From positions 1 through 6,290 of the forward strand of contig MTNG01000080.1 of assembly GCA_002011395.1 (NCBI GenBank): 6,290 nucleotides of DNA, read 5' to 3'. Below the pieces are notes generated by a model. It was not told where the DNA came from. It did no database searches and saw nothing but the letters and a program-made list of their open reading frames with translations. Numbering within the stretch: the stretch's first letter is position 1; every line of letters begins with the position of its first letter. The translations under genes were made by a program, and so were the position numbers. Positions 1 through 5,127 of the stretch are shown piece by piece. The DNA comes from Candidatus Aciduliprofundum sp. JdFR-45. Lineage in GTDB: Archaea > Thermoplasmatota > Thermoplasmata > Thermoplasmatales > JdFR-45.

Positions 1-596
1 CGGAGGGAATATCGGGGCCCGAGAAGGTCGTGGCGGAGAGCGCTGCCATATCCCACGCTCCGGAGTTCAGGGAGATGAAGGTTGAGCGTGCCCGAAAGCT
101 GATAAACCTCCTGCGCGAACTGGGACACGAGAGCGTGTTTGAGCACGCATACTTCACCTTCAGGGTTGAGGGCATATCGCGGGCCTGCAGCCATCAACTC
201 GTGAGGCACAGGATGGCCAGTTACACCCAGCAGAGTCAGCGATACGTGAACCTCCGCGAACCCACTTTCATCATCCCCGACTCCATAGCGAACAGCGGTT
301 TTGCGGGAGAGTACGAGGAACTGCTGAAGAGGGCCGCCTCTCTCTACGCACGCATGGTGGAGAGCGGAGCGGTGAAGAAGGAGGACGCGCGCTTTGCCCT
401 CCCTCAGGCCGTGGAGACGAAAATTGTCATAACAATGAACGCACGGTCGCTGAGGAACTTCTTCCGTCTCAGGTGTGCCCCCGACGCCCAGTGGGAGATC
501 AGGGCGCTCGCGATGGCCATGCTGAGGGAGGCGTACCGGGTCGCACCCATGCTGTTTGAGGACCTCTACAGAGAGTACGCGGTAGGAAATGATTAA
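1..596 (+). CDS. thyX: ThyX, flavin-dependent thymidylate synthase (5' partial)
   Basis: ThyX makes dTMP from dUMP in the cytoplasm, using methylenetetrahydrofolate, FAD and NADPH; family members are homotetramers. The frame is open back to the window edge (first full codon at 3) and reads EGISGPEKVVAES, the usual ThyX N-terminal segment. The GTG at 30 is therefore probably internal, and the true start, likely only a few codons away, lies outside. The signature RHRX7S is intact as RHRMASYTQQS (codons 204-236), preceded by GHESVFEHA and SRACSHQLV, which build the flavin/substrate pocket. The C-terminal helix with NFFRLR and AQWEIRALA, which contributes nucleotide-binding arginine, is also present. 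About 197 residues are visible, so almost the whole family length is here. The stop overlaps the TATA box of the next gene. No frameshift or missing key residue is seen. The identification is secure. Confidence 0.96.
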   Translation, partial: EGISGPEKVVAESAAISHAPEFREMKVERARKLINLLRELGHESVFEHAYFTFRVEGISRACSHQLVRHRMASYTQQSQRYVNLREPTFIIPDSIANSGFAGEYEELLKRAASLYARMVESGAVKKEDARFALPQAVETKIVITMNARSLRNFFRLRCAPDAQWEIRALAMAMLREAYRVAPMLFEDLYREYAVGND

Positions 597-600
597 ATAT
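593..600 (+). promoter_or_regulatory. TATA box of the coiled-coil gene
   Basis: TTAAATAT matches an archaeal TATA box and overlaps the thyX stop codon. Transcription would begin about 22-25 nt downstream, at roughly 622-625. That falls on the Shine-Dalgarno or on the upstream GTG of the next gene, so the gene can be transcribed separately from thyX. Confidence 0.55.
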
Positions 601-620
601 CATAGACGCGTTAGATACAA

Positions 621-628
621 GGGGTGAT
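621..628 (+). promoter_or_regulatory. Shine-Dalgarno that favours the TTG start at 633
   Basis: GGGGTGAT contains GGTGAT, complementary to the archaeal 16S rRNA 3' end, four bases before TTG 633. The DUF5611-like gene uses the same motif (GAGGTGAT) three bases before its ATG, which supports this reading. The competing GTG at 624 lies inside the motif. Confidence 0.55.
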
Positions 629-632
629 CTGC

Positions 633-1262
633 TTGACCACCAAGACGAGGCAGAAAACAAAGAAGGGCGCCCCCGCGAAGGCTCAGAAGGAGGGGAAGCC
701 CGCCGAGCCGCTTTTCGCCAAGCACGAGGAGGAATTCAAGTACGAGAAAATAGACATCTCCACTTACAGCGAGGCGAGAAAGGAGAGGATAAGGTACGAA
801 AATCTGAAAAGAGCGGCCGAACTCAGACGCAAGGCGGAAATCGCTAAGAAGAAGGCGAGCGAGTACAAGGCGAAGGCGGATTCCCTCATGACGAAGGTCG
901 CCCAGTTGCAGTCGGCCAAGGCGAAGTACAAGGACAAGGAGCTGGAGTTGAAGGCGAAGAAGAAGGAACTCCTGAAGAAGATTAAGGATATGAAGGCGAA
1001 GATGAACTCCGCCACCTCGCTGAAGAAGAAGGAGGCCATAAGGGCCAAGATAGCAAAACTTCAGAACAAGATAGCGCACATAGACGCGAAGATACAGGCG
1101 GAGAGGGCAAAGCAGAGCGAGTACGTGGAGAAGATGGCGGAGTACAAGGCGAAGGCCATGAAGTACATGGAGAAGAGCAAGGGCTACGAGGAGGAGGCGC
1201 GCCAGTTGCTGAGGAATGCGAAGTCCCTTGAGCAGGGCAGCAGCAACGTCAACTTACCTTAG
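633..1262 (+). CDS. Lys/Ala/Glu-rich coiled-coil protein of unknown function
   Basis: I do not recognise a family. With the TTG start the protein has 209 residues. Residues 1-25 are basic, with Lys, Pro and Ala, and probably disordered. Residues 47-200 are an almost unbroken charged helix rich in Lys, Glu and Ala with no proline, typical of a long coiled coil. Tyrosines at 164, 171, 178 and 185 are spaced exactly seven residues apart. EYKAKA occurs at 77-82 and 170-175, encoded by an identical 17-base stretch (861-877 and 1140-1156). There is no signal peptide, membrane segment or cysteine beyond the start region, so a soluble cytoplasmic protein, possibly structural or nucleic-acid-bound, is inferred. 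The start is uncertain: GTG 624 would add MIC in front and sits at leaderless distance from the TATA box, whereas TTG 633 has the better Shine-Dalgarno. Its 3' end overlaps the opposing gene by 14 bp. Confidence 0.8.
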   Translation: MTTKTRQKTKKGAPAKAQKEGKPAEPLFAKHEEEFKYEKIDISTYSEARKERIRYENLKRAAELRRKAEIAKKKASEYKAKADSLMTKVAQLQSAKAKYKDKELELKAKKKELLKKIKDMKAKMNSATSLKKKEAIRAKIAKLQNKIAHIDAKIQAERAKQSEYVEKMAEYKAKAMKYMEKSKGYEEEARQLLRNAKSLEQGSSNVNLP

Positions 1263-1557
1263 ACATCATCTTTTTTCTCTCCTTCGCCGTGTACCCCGTG
1301 GCCCTGAACAGGAACTCGTTGTATTTTTTCAGCGTATCCGCGGCGTCGCCCTCCGGGACGTCTGCGGTCTCCGTCTCAACCAGGAGTTTCGTCTTCCCGA
1401 GGGGTTTCACCCTGACTTTTTTGAGACCCTTATACGAGGAAACCAGCCATTCACCGTCCTCTTCCACGTGTCCGAATGTCTCCTCCATGATCCTCTTCAG
1501 CCCGTCCCCCGCCAGCGCTTTAGAGTAATGCCCTCTCTTAACGGGATATTCCCTCAT
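1249..1557 (-). CDS. DUF5611-like small archaeal protein
   Basis: This is a 102-residue soluble protein with no cysteine, signal or membrane segment. It resembles the DUF5611 family from memory: an N-terminal REYPVKRGH, a GDGLKRIMEETFG helix, an alternating strand region (residues 36-63, ending KLLVETET), and a C-terminal helix with DTLKKYNEFL followed by ATGYTAKERKK. The family is archaeal and has no assigned function, so none is offered. The ATG start is well supported by GAGGTGAT (1561-1568) ending three bases before it. It lies 34 bp downstream of the MFS gene on the same strand with no TATA box between, so the two are probably co-transcribed. It overlaps the convergent coiled-coil gene by 14 bp at the 3' ends. 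Confidence 0.85.
   Translation of the reverse strand: MREYPVKRGHYSKALAGDGLKRIMEETFGHVEEDGEWLVSSYKGLKKVRVKPLGKTKLLVETETADVPEGDAADTLKKYNEFLFRATGYTAKERKKMMSKVS
1270..1282 (+). terminator. T-rich tract after the coiled-coil gene
   Basis: A pyrimidine run with six consecutive T (1271-1276) begins about 8 bases after the coiled-coil stop. Archaeal RNA polymerase terminates at such T tracts without needing a hairpin. A second T6 lies at 1324-1329. Both sit inside the opposing gene, where they encode Lys codons, so they could also be coding coincidences. Confidence 0.4.
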
Positions 1558-1560
1558 GCC

Positions 1561-1568
1561 ATCACCTC
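1561..1568 (-). promoter_or_regulatory. Shine-Dalgarno of the DUF5611-like gene
   Basis: Read on the minus strand this is GAGGTGAT, a strong match to the complement of the 16S rRNA 3' end, three bases from the ATG at 1557. It fixes the start and indicates a leadered internal cistron of a two-gene transcript. Confidence 0.75.
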
Positions 1569-1591
1569 AATCCGCATGGGACGGGGCGGGA

Positions 1592-2794
1592 TTAACCTTT
1601 GCGGTCAGGGATGTTTCTGGATGAGAGCACTCTCCAGTAGAGAAAGAGGGCCATGAGCATGAATGCGCCCTCCACGTAAGAAGGGGCGAAGGGACCAACT
1701 CTGTTTGCGATGAGACCCACGGCGAAGGGTATGGGTATGACCAGGAGACGCCGCACCGTGGAGATGGAGGAGAACAGTGTGCCCTTGAGCTCCTCTGGTA
1801 CAGTGGGCAGGAGGAGGGGCATGTGATACATGTGCCAGGTGGTATAGGCCCACACCATCAGGCCGTAGGAGACGAACACGAAGAGGAAGAGTGACACGCC
1901 GGATAGCACCCCCGGGAGAAGGGCATTCAGGAACCCATGGGCCGCCAGCACCGCAAGGGACAGATGGAATATGCGATATTTCATGCGCTCAGGCACAGCG
2001 CTCTTCGTTCGCGTGGCGAGAAGTGAGAATATGCTTTCCATAATGGCTGCCAGAATTATAAAGAATATCCCGTAACCGAAGTGGTTCATCACGATGTTGT
2101 CAAAGGTAAGACCAGCATAAAATGATATTCCGGCAAAGACGAGCATCTGGGCCGCTACTATGGGGAAGAATTCTCGCGGAATTTTCACCCGCCTCTTTCT
2201 CCTCATGGGAGCACGGACATCCGGAAGAAACTTCAATATGTAGAGCACGAACAAGGGAGTCAGAAGGGCCATCAGCACGTAGTAGATTCTTATGGCCTCT
2301 GCGTTTGGGAAGAGAACCCCTAGGAATAGCTCTGCGACCACGCAAGAGACAAGCTGGCCAGCCAAGGGAAGAGCCCAGTGCCAGATGTAGGCGTCATCCA
2401 GGCGCTCAGATGGGTATACCTCCTTCTCGTAGACGTGGAGAGAAAAACTGAATACCGTGGCAATAGACATGAACGTTCTCCCGGCTATGAACTCCACAGG
2501 TGTGTGCGCAAGTCCAAACATGAGAAAGGATGCACCTATCAGCGCTTCCATAACAATGAGGAGCCACTTCGCGTTTAGTCCCTTATCGGTCAGATACCCG
2601 AGCAGGGGGATGGCCGCGGTGGATAGGAGAGATGCAAGCGTGATTATGCCCCCCGCGTACTCCACGTTGAAGCCCAGCGTGAAGAGGTATGCGTTAAATA
2701 TTATGAATCCGACTACGGATGGGGAGCCCAGCGTGTAGTAGATGATCAGGTTCCGCGCGCCGCGAGGCAGTTCGGAGAACTTCATCAGGGCCAT
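1592..2794 (-). CDS. MFS-type membrane transporter, substrate unknown
   Basis: The 400-residue protein is hydrophobic, with about twelve predicted helices (roughly residues 17-40, 47-68, 76-95, 99-121, 137-162, 168-189, 209-231, 238-260, 274-294, 298-320, 341-365, 372-390). A strongly basic central loop (PMRRKRRVK, 196-204) separates two six-helix halves. GYLTDKG at 66-72, between helices 2 and 3, fits MFS motif A. Length, symmetry and motif place it in the major facilitator superfamily of the cytoplasmic membrane. The substrate cannot be told, and no neighbour suggests one. The frame is open up to an ATG at 2884, but that start would run into the divergent UPF0201 gene. ATG 2794 (MALMKF) or ATG 2785 precede the amphipathic region before helix 1 and are preferred. 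A GAGGCGAT at 2805-2812 is a weak, rather distant ribosome site. The DUF5611-like gene follows 34 bp downstream, probably in the same transcript. Confidence 0.88.
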   Translation of the reverse strand: MALMKFSELPRGARNLIIYYTLGSPSVVGFIIFNAYLFTLGFNVEYAGGIITLASLLSTAAIPLLGYLTDKGLNAKWLLIVMEALIGASFLMFGLAHTPVEFIAGRTFMSIATVFSFSLHVYEKEVYPSERLDDAYIWHWALPLAGQLVSCVVAELFLGVLFPNAEAIRIYYVLMALLTPLFVLYILKFLPDVRAPMRRKRRVKIPREFFPIVAAQMLVFAGISFYAGLTFDNIVMNHFGYGIFFIILAAIMESIFSLLATRTKSAVPERMKYRIFHLSLAVLAAHGFLNALLPGVLSGVSLFLFVFVSYGLMVWAYTTWHMYHMPLLLPTVPEELKGTLFSSISTVRRLLVIPIPFAVGLIANRVGPFAPSYVEGAFMLMALFLYWRVLSSRNIPDRKG

Positions 2795-2838
2795 TCGCGC
2801 GGGTATCGCCTCCCCTATGTTAATGTTTCGCGGATACC

Positions 2839-2846
2839 TTTTTAAT
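2839..2846 (+). promoter_or_regulatory. TATA box of the UPF0201 gene, possibly shared with MFS
   Basis: TTTTTAAT ends 22 nt before the UPF0201 ATG at 2868, the spacing of a leaderless archaeal promoter. Its complement ATTAAAAA faces the MFS gene and would start that transcript near 2817, giving a leader of about 22 nt. The same AT-rich block may thus serve both directions in this 73-bp divergent spacer. Confidence 0.55.
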
Positions 2847-2867
2847 CGGCCCCTCCATGCCACCACC

Positions 2868-3269
2868 ATGGTCTGGGTCAACATCTATGCGGAGGTCCAC
2901 CCCACGGAGAGCGAGGAGAAGATAAGGAGGGCAATACTGAGCATATTCCCAGATGCCGTGTTCCGCAGGAGGGGAAAAACGCTATTCGCCGCGTCCCGCT
3001 CGGTGGCCCGCCTGGGCGAGATGCTGAGGGAGCAGAGGATAAGGGACTCCGCACGGGCGCAGATGTTCGCCGGAATGAGGCACAGCCACGTGGAGATCAA
3101 ACTCAACAAGCAGGCGGCCTGCGCGGGCCGCGTTTCCTTTTCCGTTGAGGCCGAGCCCCTGGGCCCGATAGAGGTTGTCATAGTGGCGGAGGACATCAGG
3201 TCCGTGGTGGACGCGATCGCCCCCGATACCAGAGCTCTTCGGGAACGTCGATCACGCGACCGCAGTTGA
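2868..3269 (+). CDS. UPF0201 family RNA-binding-like protein
   Basis: This 133-residue protein matches the archaeal UPF0201 family (Pfam RNA_binding, PF01877) from memory. It has an N-terminal strand VWVNIYAEVHPTES, an EEKIRRAILSIFPDA helix, RHSHVEIKLNKQAACAGRVSF at its centre (71-91), EPLGPIEVVI (96-105) and a closing VVDAIAPDT (113-121). Family members adopt an RNA-binding-like fold with no established role, so RNA binding is inferred from fold only. Length is normal for the family. The start ATG 2868 gives the canonical N-terminus; upstream in-frame codons lie in the promoter. The TATA box at 2839-2846 implies a leaderless mRNA. The last dozen residues (RALRERRSRDRS) follow the conserved core and lie in a 74-bp antisense overlap with the protease gene, probably a non-conserved tail. 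Confidence 0.93.
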   Translation: MVWVNIYAEVHPTESEEKIRRAILSIFPDAVFRRRGKTLFAASRSVARLGEMLREQRIRDSARAQMFAGMRHSHVEIKLNKQAACAGRVSFSVEAEPLGPIEVVIVAEDIRSVVDAIAPDTRALRERRSRDRS

Positions 3270-4332
3270 CGCACCGTATCCGCCGGCCGCCCAGGTACTC
3301 GTAGGTCGTGCCGCCGCACTGCCTGCATCTGAGCCGGTGCCAGTAAGGGCCGAGGGGGTCTGGGCCTGAGAGAGGGGATATCACGCCGCGCCGCGTTGCG
3401 CCCTCCGCCGACAGATGATCAGCAATCTCTTTCCATACGAGGTACGCATACTTCAACGTGGCGTACAGCCCGAGGGCGAGCATGAATGCGACGAGCACCA
3501 CCATGAACAGCGCACCGAACAGTCCTCCCTTCATCAGGAGGGCAATGGCGAAGGAGAGATAATTGGTCCCGAAGTGGAGCATTATGGATGCGTATAGCCC
3601 CATCCTGAGGAAGAGATAACCCGCGGCGATGCCGAAGACCAGCGTGGGAAGGACTTTGACCCAGTCCCATCCCCCCAGCATGTGAGCCACTCCGAACATG
3701 GATGCCGAGAAGAGGATGAAGAGGACCTCAGAGCGTCCTATTTCAAAGCCCCCTCCGACCACGTATCTGTAGAGCGGTCTCATTTCACCGCGACCCGCGA
3801 TCTGCATAATCCCGTGAACGGCGAACAGGGGCAGGCCGAGTAAGAACACCCTGGTTATCAACTCCTCGTGAAAGGACGCATAGGCGAGGGCCATGTACTG
3901 CGCCCACTCGGGATACTCCTGAAAGTCGGGGGTCTTAGGAGGTGCGGGGGAAAGCAGGCCCACGATGTAGTAGACCACAAGGGTAACAAACAGAGTCATA
4001 AAGTACAGTTCGGCCGTTCGTTTTCCGGCGATGGGAACCCTGCTCTCCTTCACAATCGCCCAGAAATTCGTCGTGTAGTAGTATATCACAGAGGCGCTTA
4101 TGGCGAACACTATGACGGCAAACCACGCCACGAGCGAGGGGCCGGCCAGGGGAAAAAGCCCGATGGGCCAGGGTGTGATGATAAGAAAGTAGTACTGCGC
4201 GTACCATAGATGTGCGAAAACTGACGGCGCGGCGAGCACGAGGGCTGTGAAGTTCAGCCCTATGAGAACGAGGAACACTGCAAGGGCCACTATGGACGCA
4301 ATTTCTTCCCCCTGTTTCAGCCACCAGTTCAT
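3196..4332 (-). CDS. CPBP/CAAX-type membrane protease with C-terminal zinc ribbon
   Basis: A 378-residue polytopic membrane protein of the CPBP family (Rce1-like, type II CAAX prenyl endopeptidase and relatives). The three catalytic motifs are intact: EExxxR at E156-E157-R161 (HEELITR), FxxxH at F213-H217 (FGVAH) and HxxxN at H253-N257 (HFGTN). About seven or eight hydrophobic segments span roughly residues 10-295. A linker follows, then a soluble zinc ribbon with C336/C339 and C354/C357 (CRQC and CVNC). The family's active site sits within the membrane, and the ribbon should be cytoplasmic. The substrate is unknown; archaea are not known to prenylate CAAX proteins, so general membrane proteolysis is the safer reading. 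The start has AGGAGG six bases upstream. The gene follows tRNA-Thr on the same strand across a spacer with a palindrome and repeats. Its last 74 bp, including the codon for C357, overlap the opposing UPF0201 gene. Confidence 0.93.
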   Translation of the reverse strand: MNWWLKQGEEIASIVALAVFLVLIGLNFTALVLAAPSVFAHLWYAQYYFLIITPWPIGLFPLAGPSLVAWFAVIVFAISASVIYYYTTNFWAIVKESRVPIAGKRTAELYFMTLFVTLVVYYIVGLLSPAPPKTPDFQEYPEWAQYMALAYASFHEELITRVFLLGLPLFAVHGIMQIAGRGEMRPLYRYVVGGGFEIGRSEVLFILFSASMFGVAHMLGGWDWVKVLPTLVFGIAAGYLFLRMGLYASIMLHFGTNYLSFAIALLMKGGLFGALFMVVLVAFMLALGLYATLKYAYLVWKEIADHLSAEGATRRGVISPLSGPDPLGPYWHRLRCRQCGGTTYEYLGGRRIRCVNCGRVIDVPEELWYRGRSRPPRT

Positions 4333-4338
4333 GATATT

Positions 4339-4344
4339 CCTCCT
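4339..4344 (-). promoter_or_regulatory. Shine-Dalgarno of the protease gene
   Basis: On the minus strand this is AGGAGG, six bases before the ATG at 4332, a full consensus ribosome site. It shows that this gene is translated from a leadered mRNA, unlike its leaderless neighbours. Confidence 0.8.
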
Positions 4345-4360
4345 CTTTTGGGTTAAGCCC
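4344..4360 (-). repeat. 17-bp direct repeat, copy proximal to the protease
   Basis: On the plus strand it reads TCTTTTGGGTTAAGCCC, matching the copy at 4374-4390 at 16 of 17 positions. It abuts the Shine-Dalgarno of the protease gene, so a bound protein could hinder either transcription or translation. Function is inferred from position only. Confidence 0.7.
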
Positions 4361-4373
4361 GAAGCATTTCTCT

Positions 4374-4390
4374 TCTTTGGGGTTAAGCCC
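4374..4390 (-). repeat. 17-bp direct repeat, copy distal to the protease
   Basis: TCTTTGGGGTTAAGCCC on the plus strand, one mismatch from the copy 30 bp away, about three helical turns. It runs directly into the 19-bp palindrome and would lie between the candidate TATA box and the transcription start of the protease gene. Confidence 0.7.
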
Positions 4391-4404
4391 TTTATTAAAG
4401 GGCT
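4386..4404 (-). promoter_or_regulatory. Perfect palindrome containing a candidate TATA box
   Basis: AGCCCTTTA and TAAAGGGCT are exact inverted 9-bp arms around one central base. The minus-strand centre, TTTAATAAA (4391-4399), resembles a TATA box. It would place a start near 4368 and give the protease mRNA a leader of about 35 nt. The element begins 2-3 bases after the encoded CCA of the tRNA, so it could instead fold as a hairpin that helps end or process the tRNA transcript. There is no T-run after it on the minus strand, which argues against a simple terminator. Operator or promoter is the preferred reading. Confidence 0.5.
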
Positions 4405-4406
4405 AT

Positions 4407-4483
4407 TGGAGCCACCGGGGGGATTTGAACCCCCGACCTGCGGATTACGAATCCGCCGCTATACCGGGCTAAGCTACGGTGGC
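4407..4483 (-). tRNA. tRNA-Thr (anticodon CGU), CCA encoded
   Basis: The minus strand folds as a full cloverleaf. The acceptor stem is GCCACCG with CGGTGGC. The D arm starts GCTTAGCC. The anticodon stem is GCGGA/TCCGC around the loop TTCGTAA, so the anticodon is CGT, reading ACG threonine codons. The variable loop is five bases, and the T arm is GGGGG-TTCAAAT-CCCCC. The discriminator is U73 (position 4410), the archaeal threonine identity base, and CCA follows at 4409-4407 in the DNA. The body without CCA is 74 nt and there is no intron. A TATA box 26 bp upstream gives it its own promoter. Confidence 0.97.
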
Positions 4484-4508
4484 ACCTTCCATGCGTATCG
4501 CGGAGAGG

Positions 4509-4515
4509 TATTTAA
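4509..4515 (-). promoter_or_regulatory. TATA box of the tRNA-Thr gene
   Basis: On the minus strand TTAAATA is preceded by purine-rich GAAAGTG, which fits a BRE-TATA pair. Its end lies 26 bp from the mature tRNA 5' end, so transcription should start only a few bases ahead of the tRNA. It falls in the 56-bp gap after the nitroreductase stop. Confidence 0.7.
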
Positions 4516-4539
4516 CACTTTCACCCGAGCATTCAGTCC

Positions 4540-5049
4540 TCACAACCACACGAACACGTCCCTTCTCCGCGGTCTGGGCGGCGGACTTTCTGCGGGTTTC
4601 CCCACGGGCACCATGGAAACGGGTCTCTCGCCCTCGGGGAGGTTGAGAACCCTGACCACCGCATCCTCGCTGAAAGCGCCGACCCAGCACGTCCCGTACC
4701 CCAGCGCCGTGGAGGCCAGAAGGATATTCTGCACAGCCGCCGCCGTGTCCTGTATGCAGTAGAGACCCCATCCCCTGTCGCCGTATCTCTTGGCGGACAT
4801 CTCGGGGATCGCGACGACCACTATGCACACGGGCGCCTCCTCTATGAACGTCTGCCCGTAGGCGGCCTCGGCGAGGGCTCTCCTGAGGCCGTGCTCCCGC
4901 ACGATGTAAAACTTCCACGGCTGTATGTTGCCGGCGGAGGGCGCGGATATGGCCGCGTTGAGTATTGCCCTCAGGTCATCTTCCGGAACGGGCTCGGGGC
5001 GATATTTCCTGACGCTTCTCCTCCTGTGGATTGCCTCCAGCGTGTCCAT
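4540..5049 (-). CDS. Nitroreductase family FMN-dependent oxidoreductase
   Basis: A 169-residue soluble protein of the nitroreductase superfamily: FMN-binding enzymes, usually dimeric, that reduce various substrates with NAD(P)H. The FMN-phosphate motif RRRSVRKYRPEPV (9-21) and the second signature SAPSAGNIQPWKF (36-48) are intact. The central QDTAAAVQNILLASTALGYGTCW (100-122) and GAF (124-126) form the usual core helix and turn. The closing VPVGKPAESPPPRPRRR (147-163) matches the short single-domain forms. There is no ferredoxin domain or membrane segment. The physiological substrate cannot be deduced; annotated activities in this family are broad. The ATG at 5049 is fixed by a TATA box 25 bp ahead, so the mRNA should be leaderless. 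It is divergent from the LUD-domain gene, which suggests but does not prove a shared redox theme. Confidence 0.95.
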   Translation of the reverse strand: MDTLEAIHRRRSVRKYRPEPVPEDDLRAILNAAISAPSAGNIQPWKFYIVREHGLRRALAEAAYGQTFIEEAPVCIVVVAIPEMSAKRYGDRGWGLYCIQDTAAAVQNILLASTALGYGTCWVGAFSEDAVVRVLNLPEGERPVSMVPVGKPAESPPPRPRRRDVFVWL

Positions 5050-5073
5050 ACCCGTGTAAATGCACCGCGTGGG

Positions 5074-5080
5074 TATAAAT
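5074..5080 (-). promoter_or_regulatory. TATA box of the nitroreductase gene
   Basis: ATTTATA on the minus strand ends 25 bp before the ATG at 5049. Transcription would begin within a base or two of the start codon, and there is no Shine-Dalgarno, so the mRNA is predicted to be leaderless. Confidence 0.65.
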
Positions 5081-5095
5081 CTACCCGTGGAGGAA

Positions 5096-5103
5096 ATTTA
5101 ATA
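5096..5103 (+). promoter_or_regulatory. TATA box of the LUD-domain gene
   Basis: ATTTAATA ends 25 bp before the ATG at 5128, and no Shine-Dalgarno lies between, so the transcript should be leaderless. It sits back to back with the nitroreductase TATA box, 16 bp apart, in the same 78-bp divergent spacer, so the two promoters may compete or be co-regulated. Confidence 0.65.
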
Positions 5104-5127
5104 ATTAACCGTCTCAATACGCATTAT

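Noticed and set aside
600..1079. A 159-codon leucine-rich minus-strand frame, with another at 764-1048 rich in Phe, Ala and Ser
   Set aside because: Both are mirror images of the Lys/Glu-rich coiled-coil gene; the composition follows from its complement and no start signal supports them.
2742..2867. Possible 42-residue N-terminal extension of the UPF0201 protein
   Set aside because: It runs antisense through the MFS start and the promoter; the family starts at the VWVNIYAEV strand.
2795..2884. MFS start at ATG 2884, adding 30 residues
   Set aside because: The added part is basic and unlike a transporter N-terminus, overlaps the UPF0201 start, and contains the divergent promoter.
4386..4404. 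Palindrome as a classic hairpin terminator of the tRNA
   Set aside because: No T-run follows on the minus strand, and archaeal termination relies on T tracts; kept only as an alternative.
4247..4762. A 171-codon plus-strand open frame containing PGGFEPPTCGLRIRR
   Set aside because: It is the antisense translation of the tRNA-Thr gene and its flanks; this peptide is a well-known spurious product of reading tRNA genes backwards.
4891..5127. Possible 79-residue N-terminal extension of the LUD protein
   Set aside because: It would cover the divergent nitroreductase and both TATA boxes; the family N-terminus fits ATG 5128.
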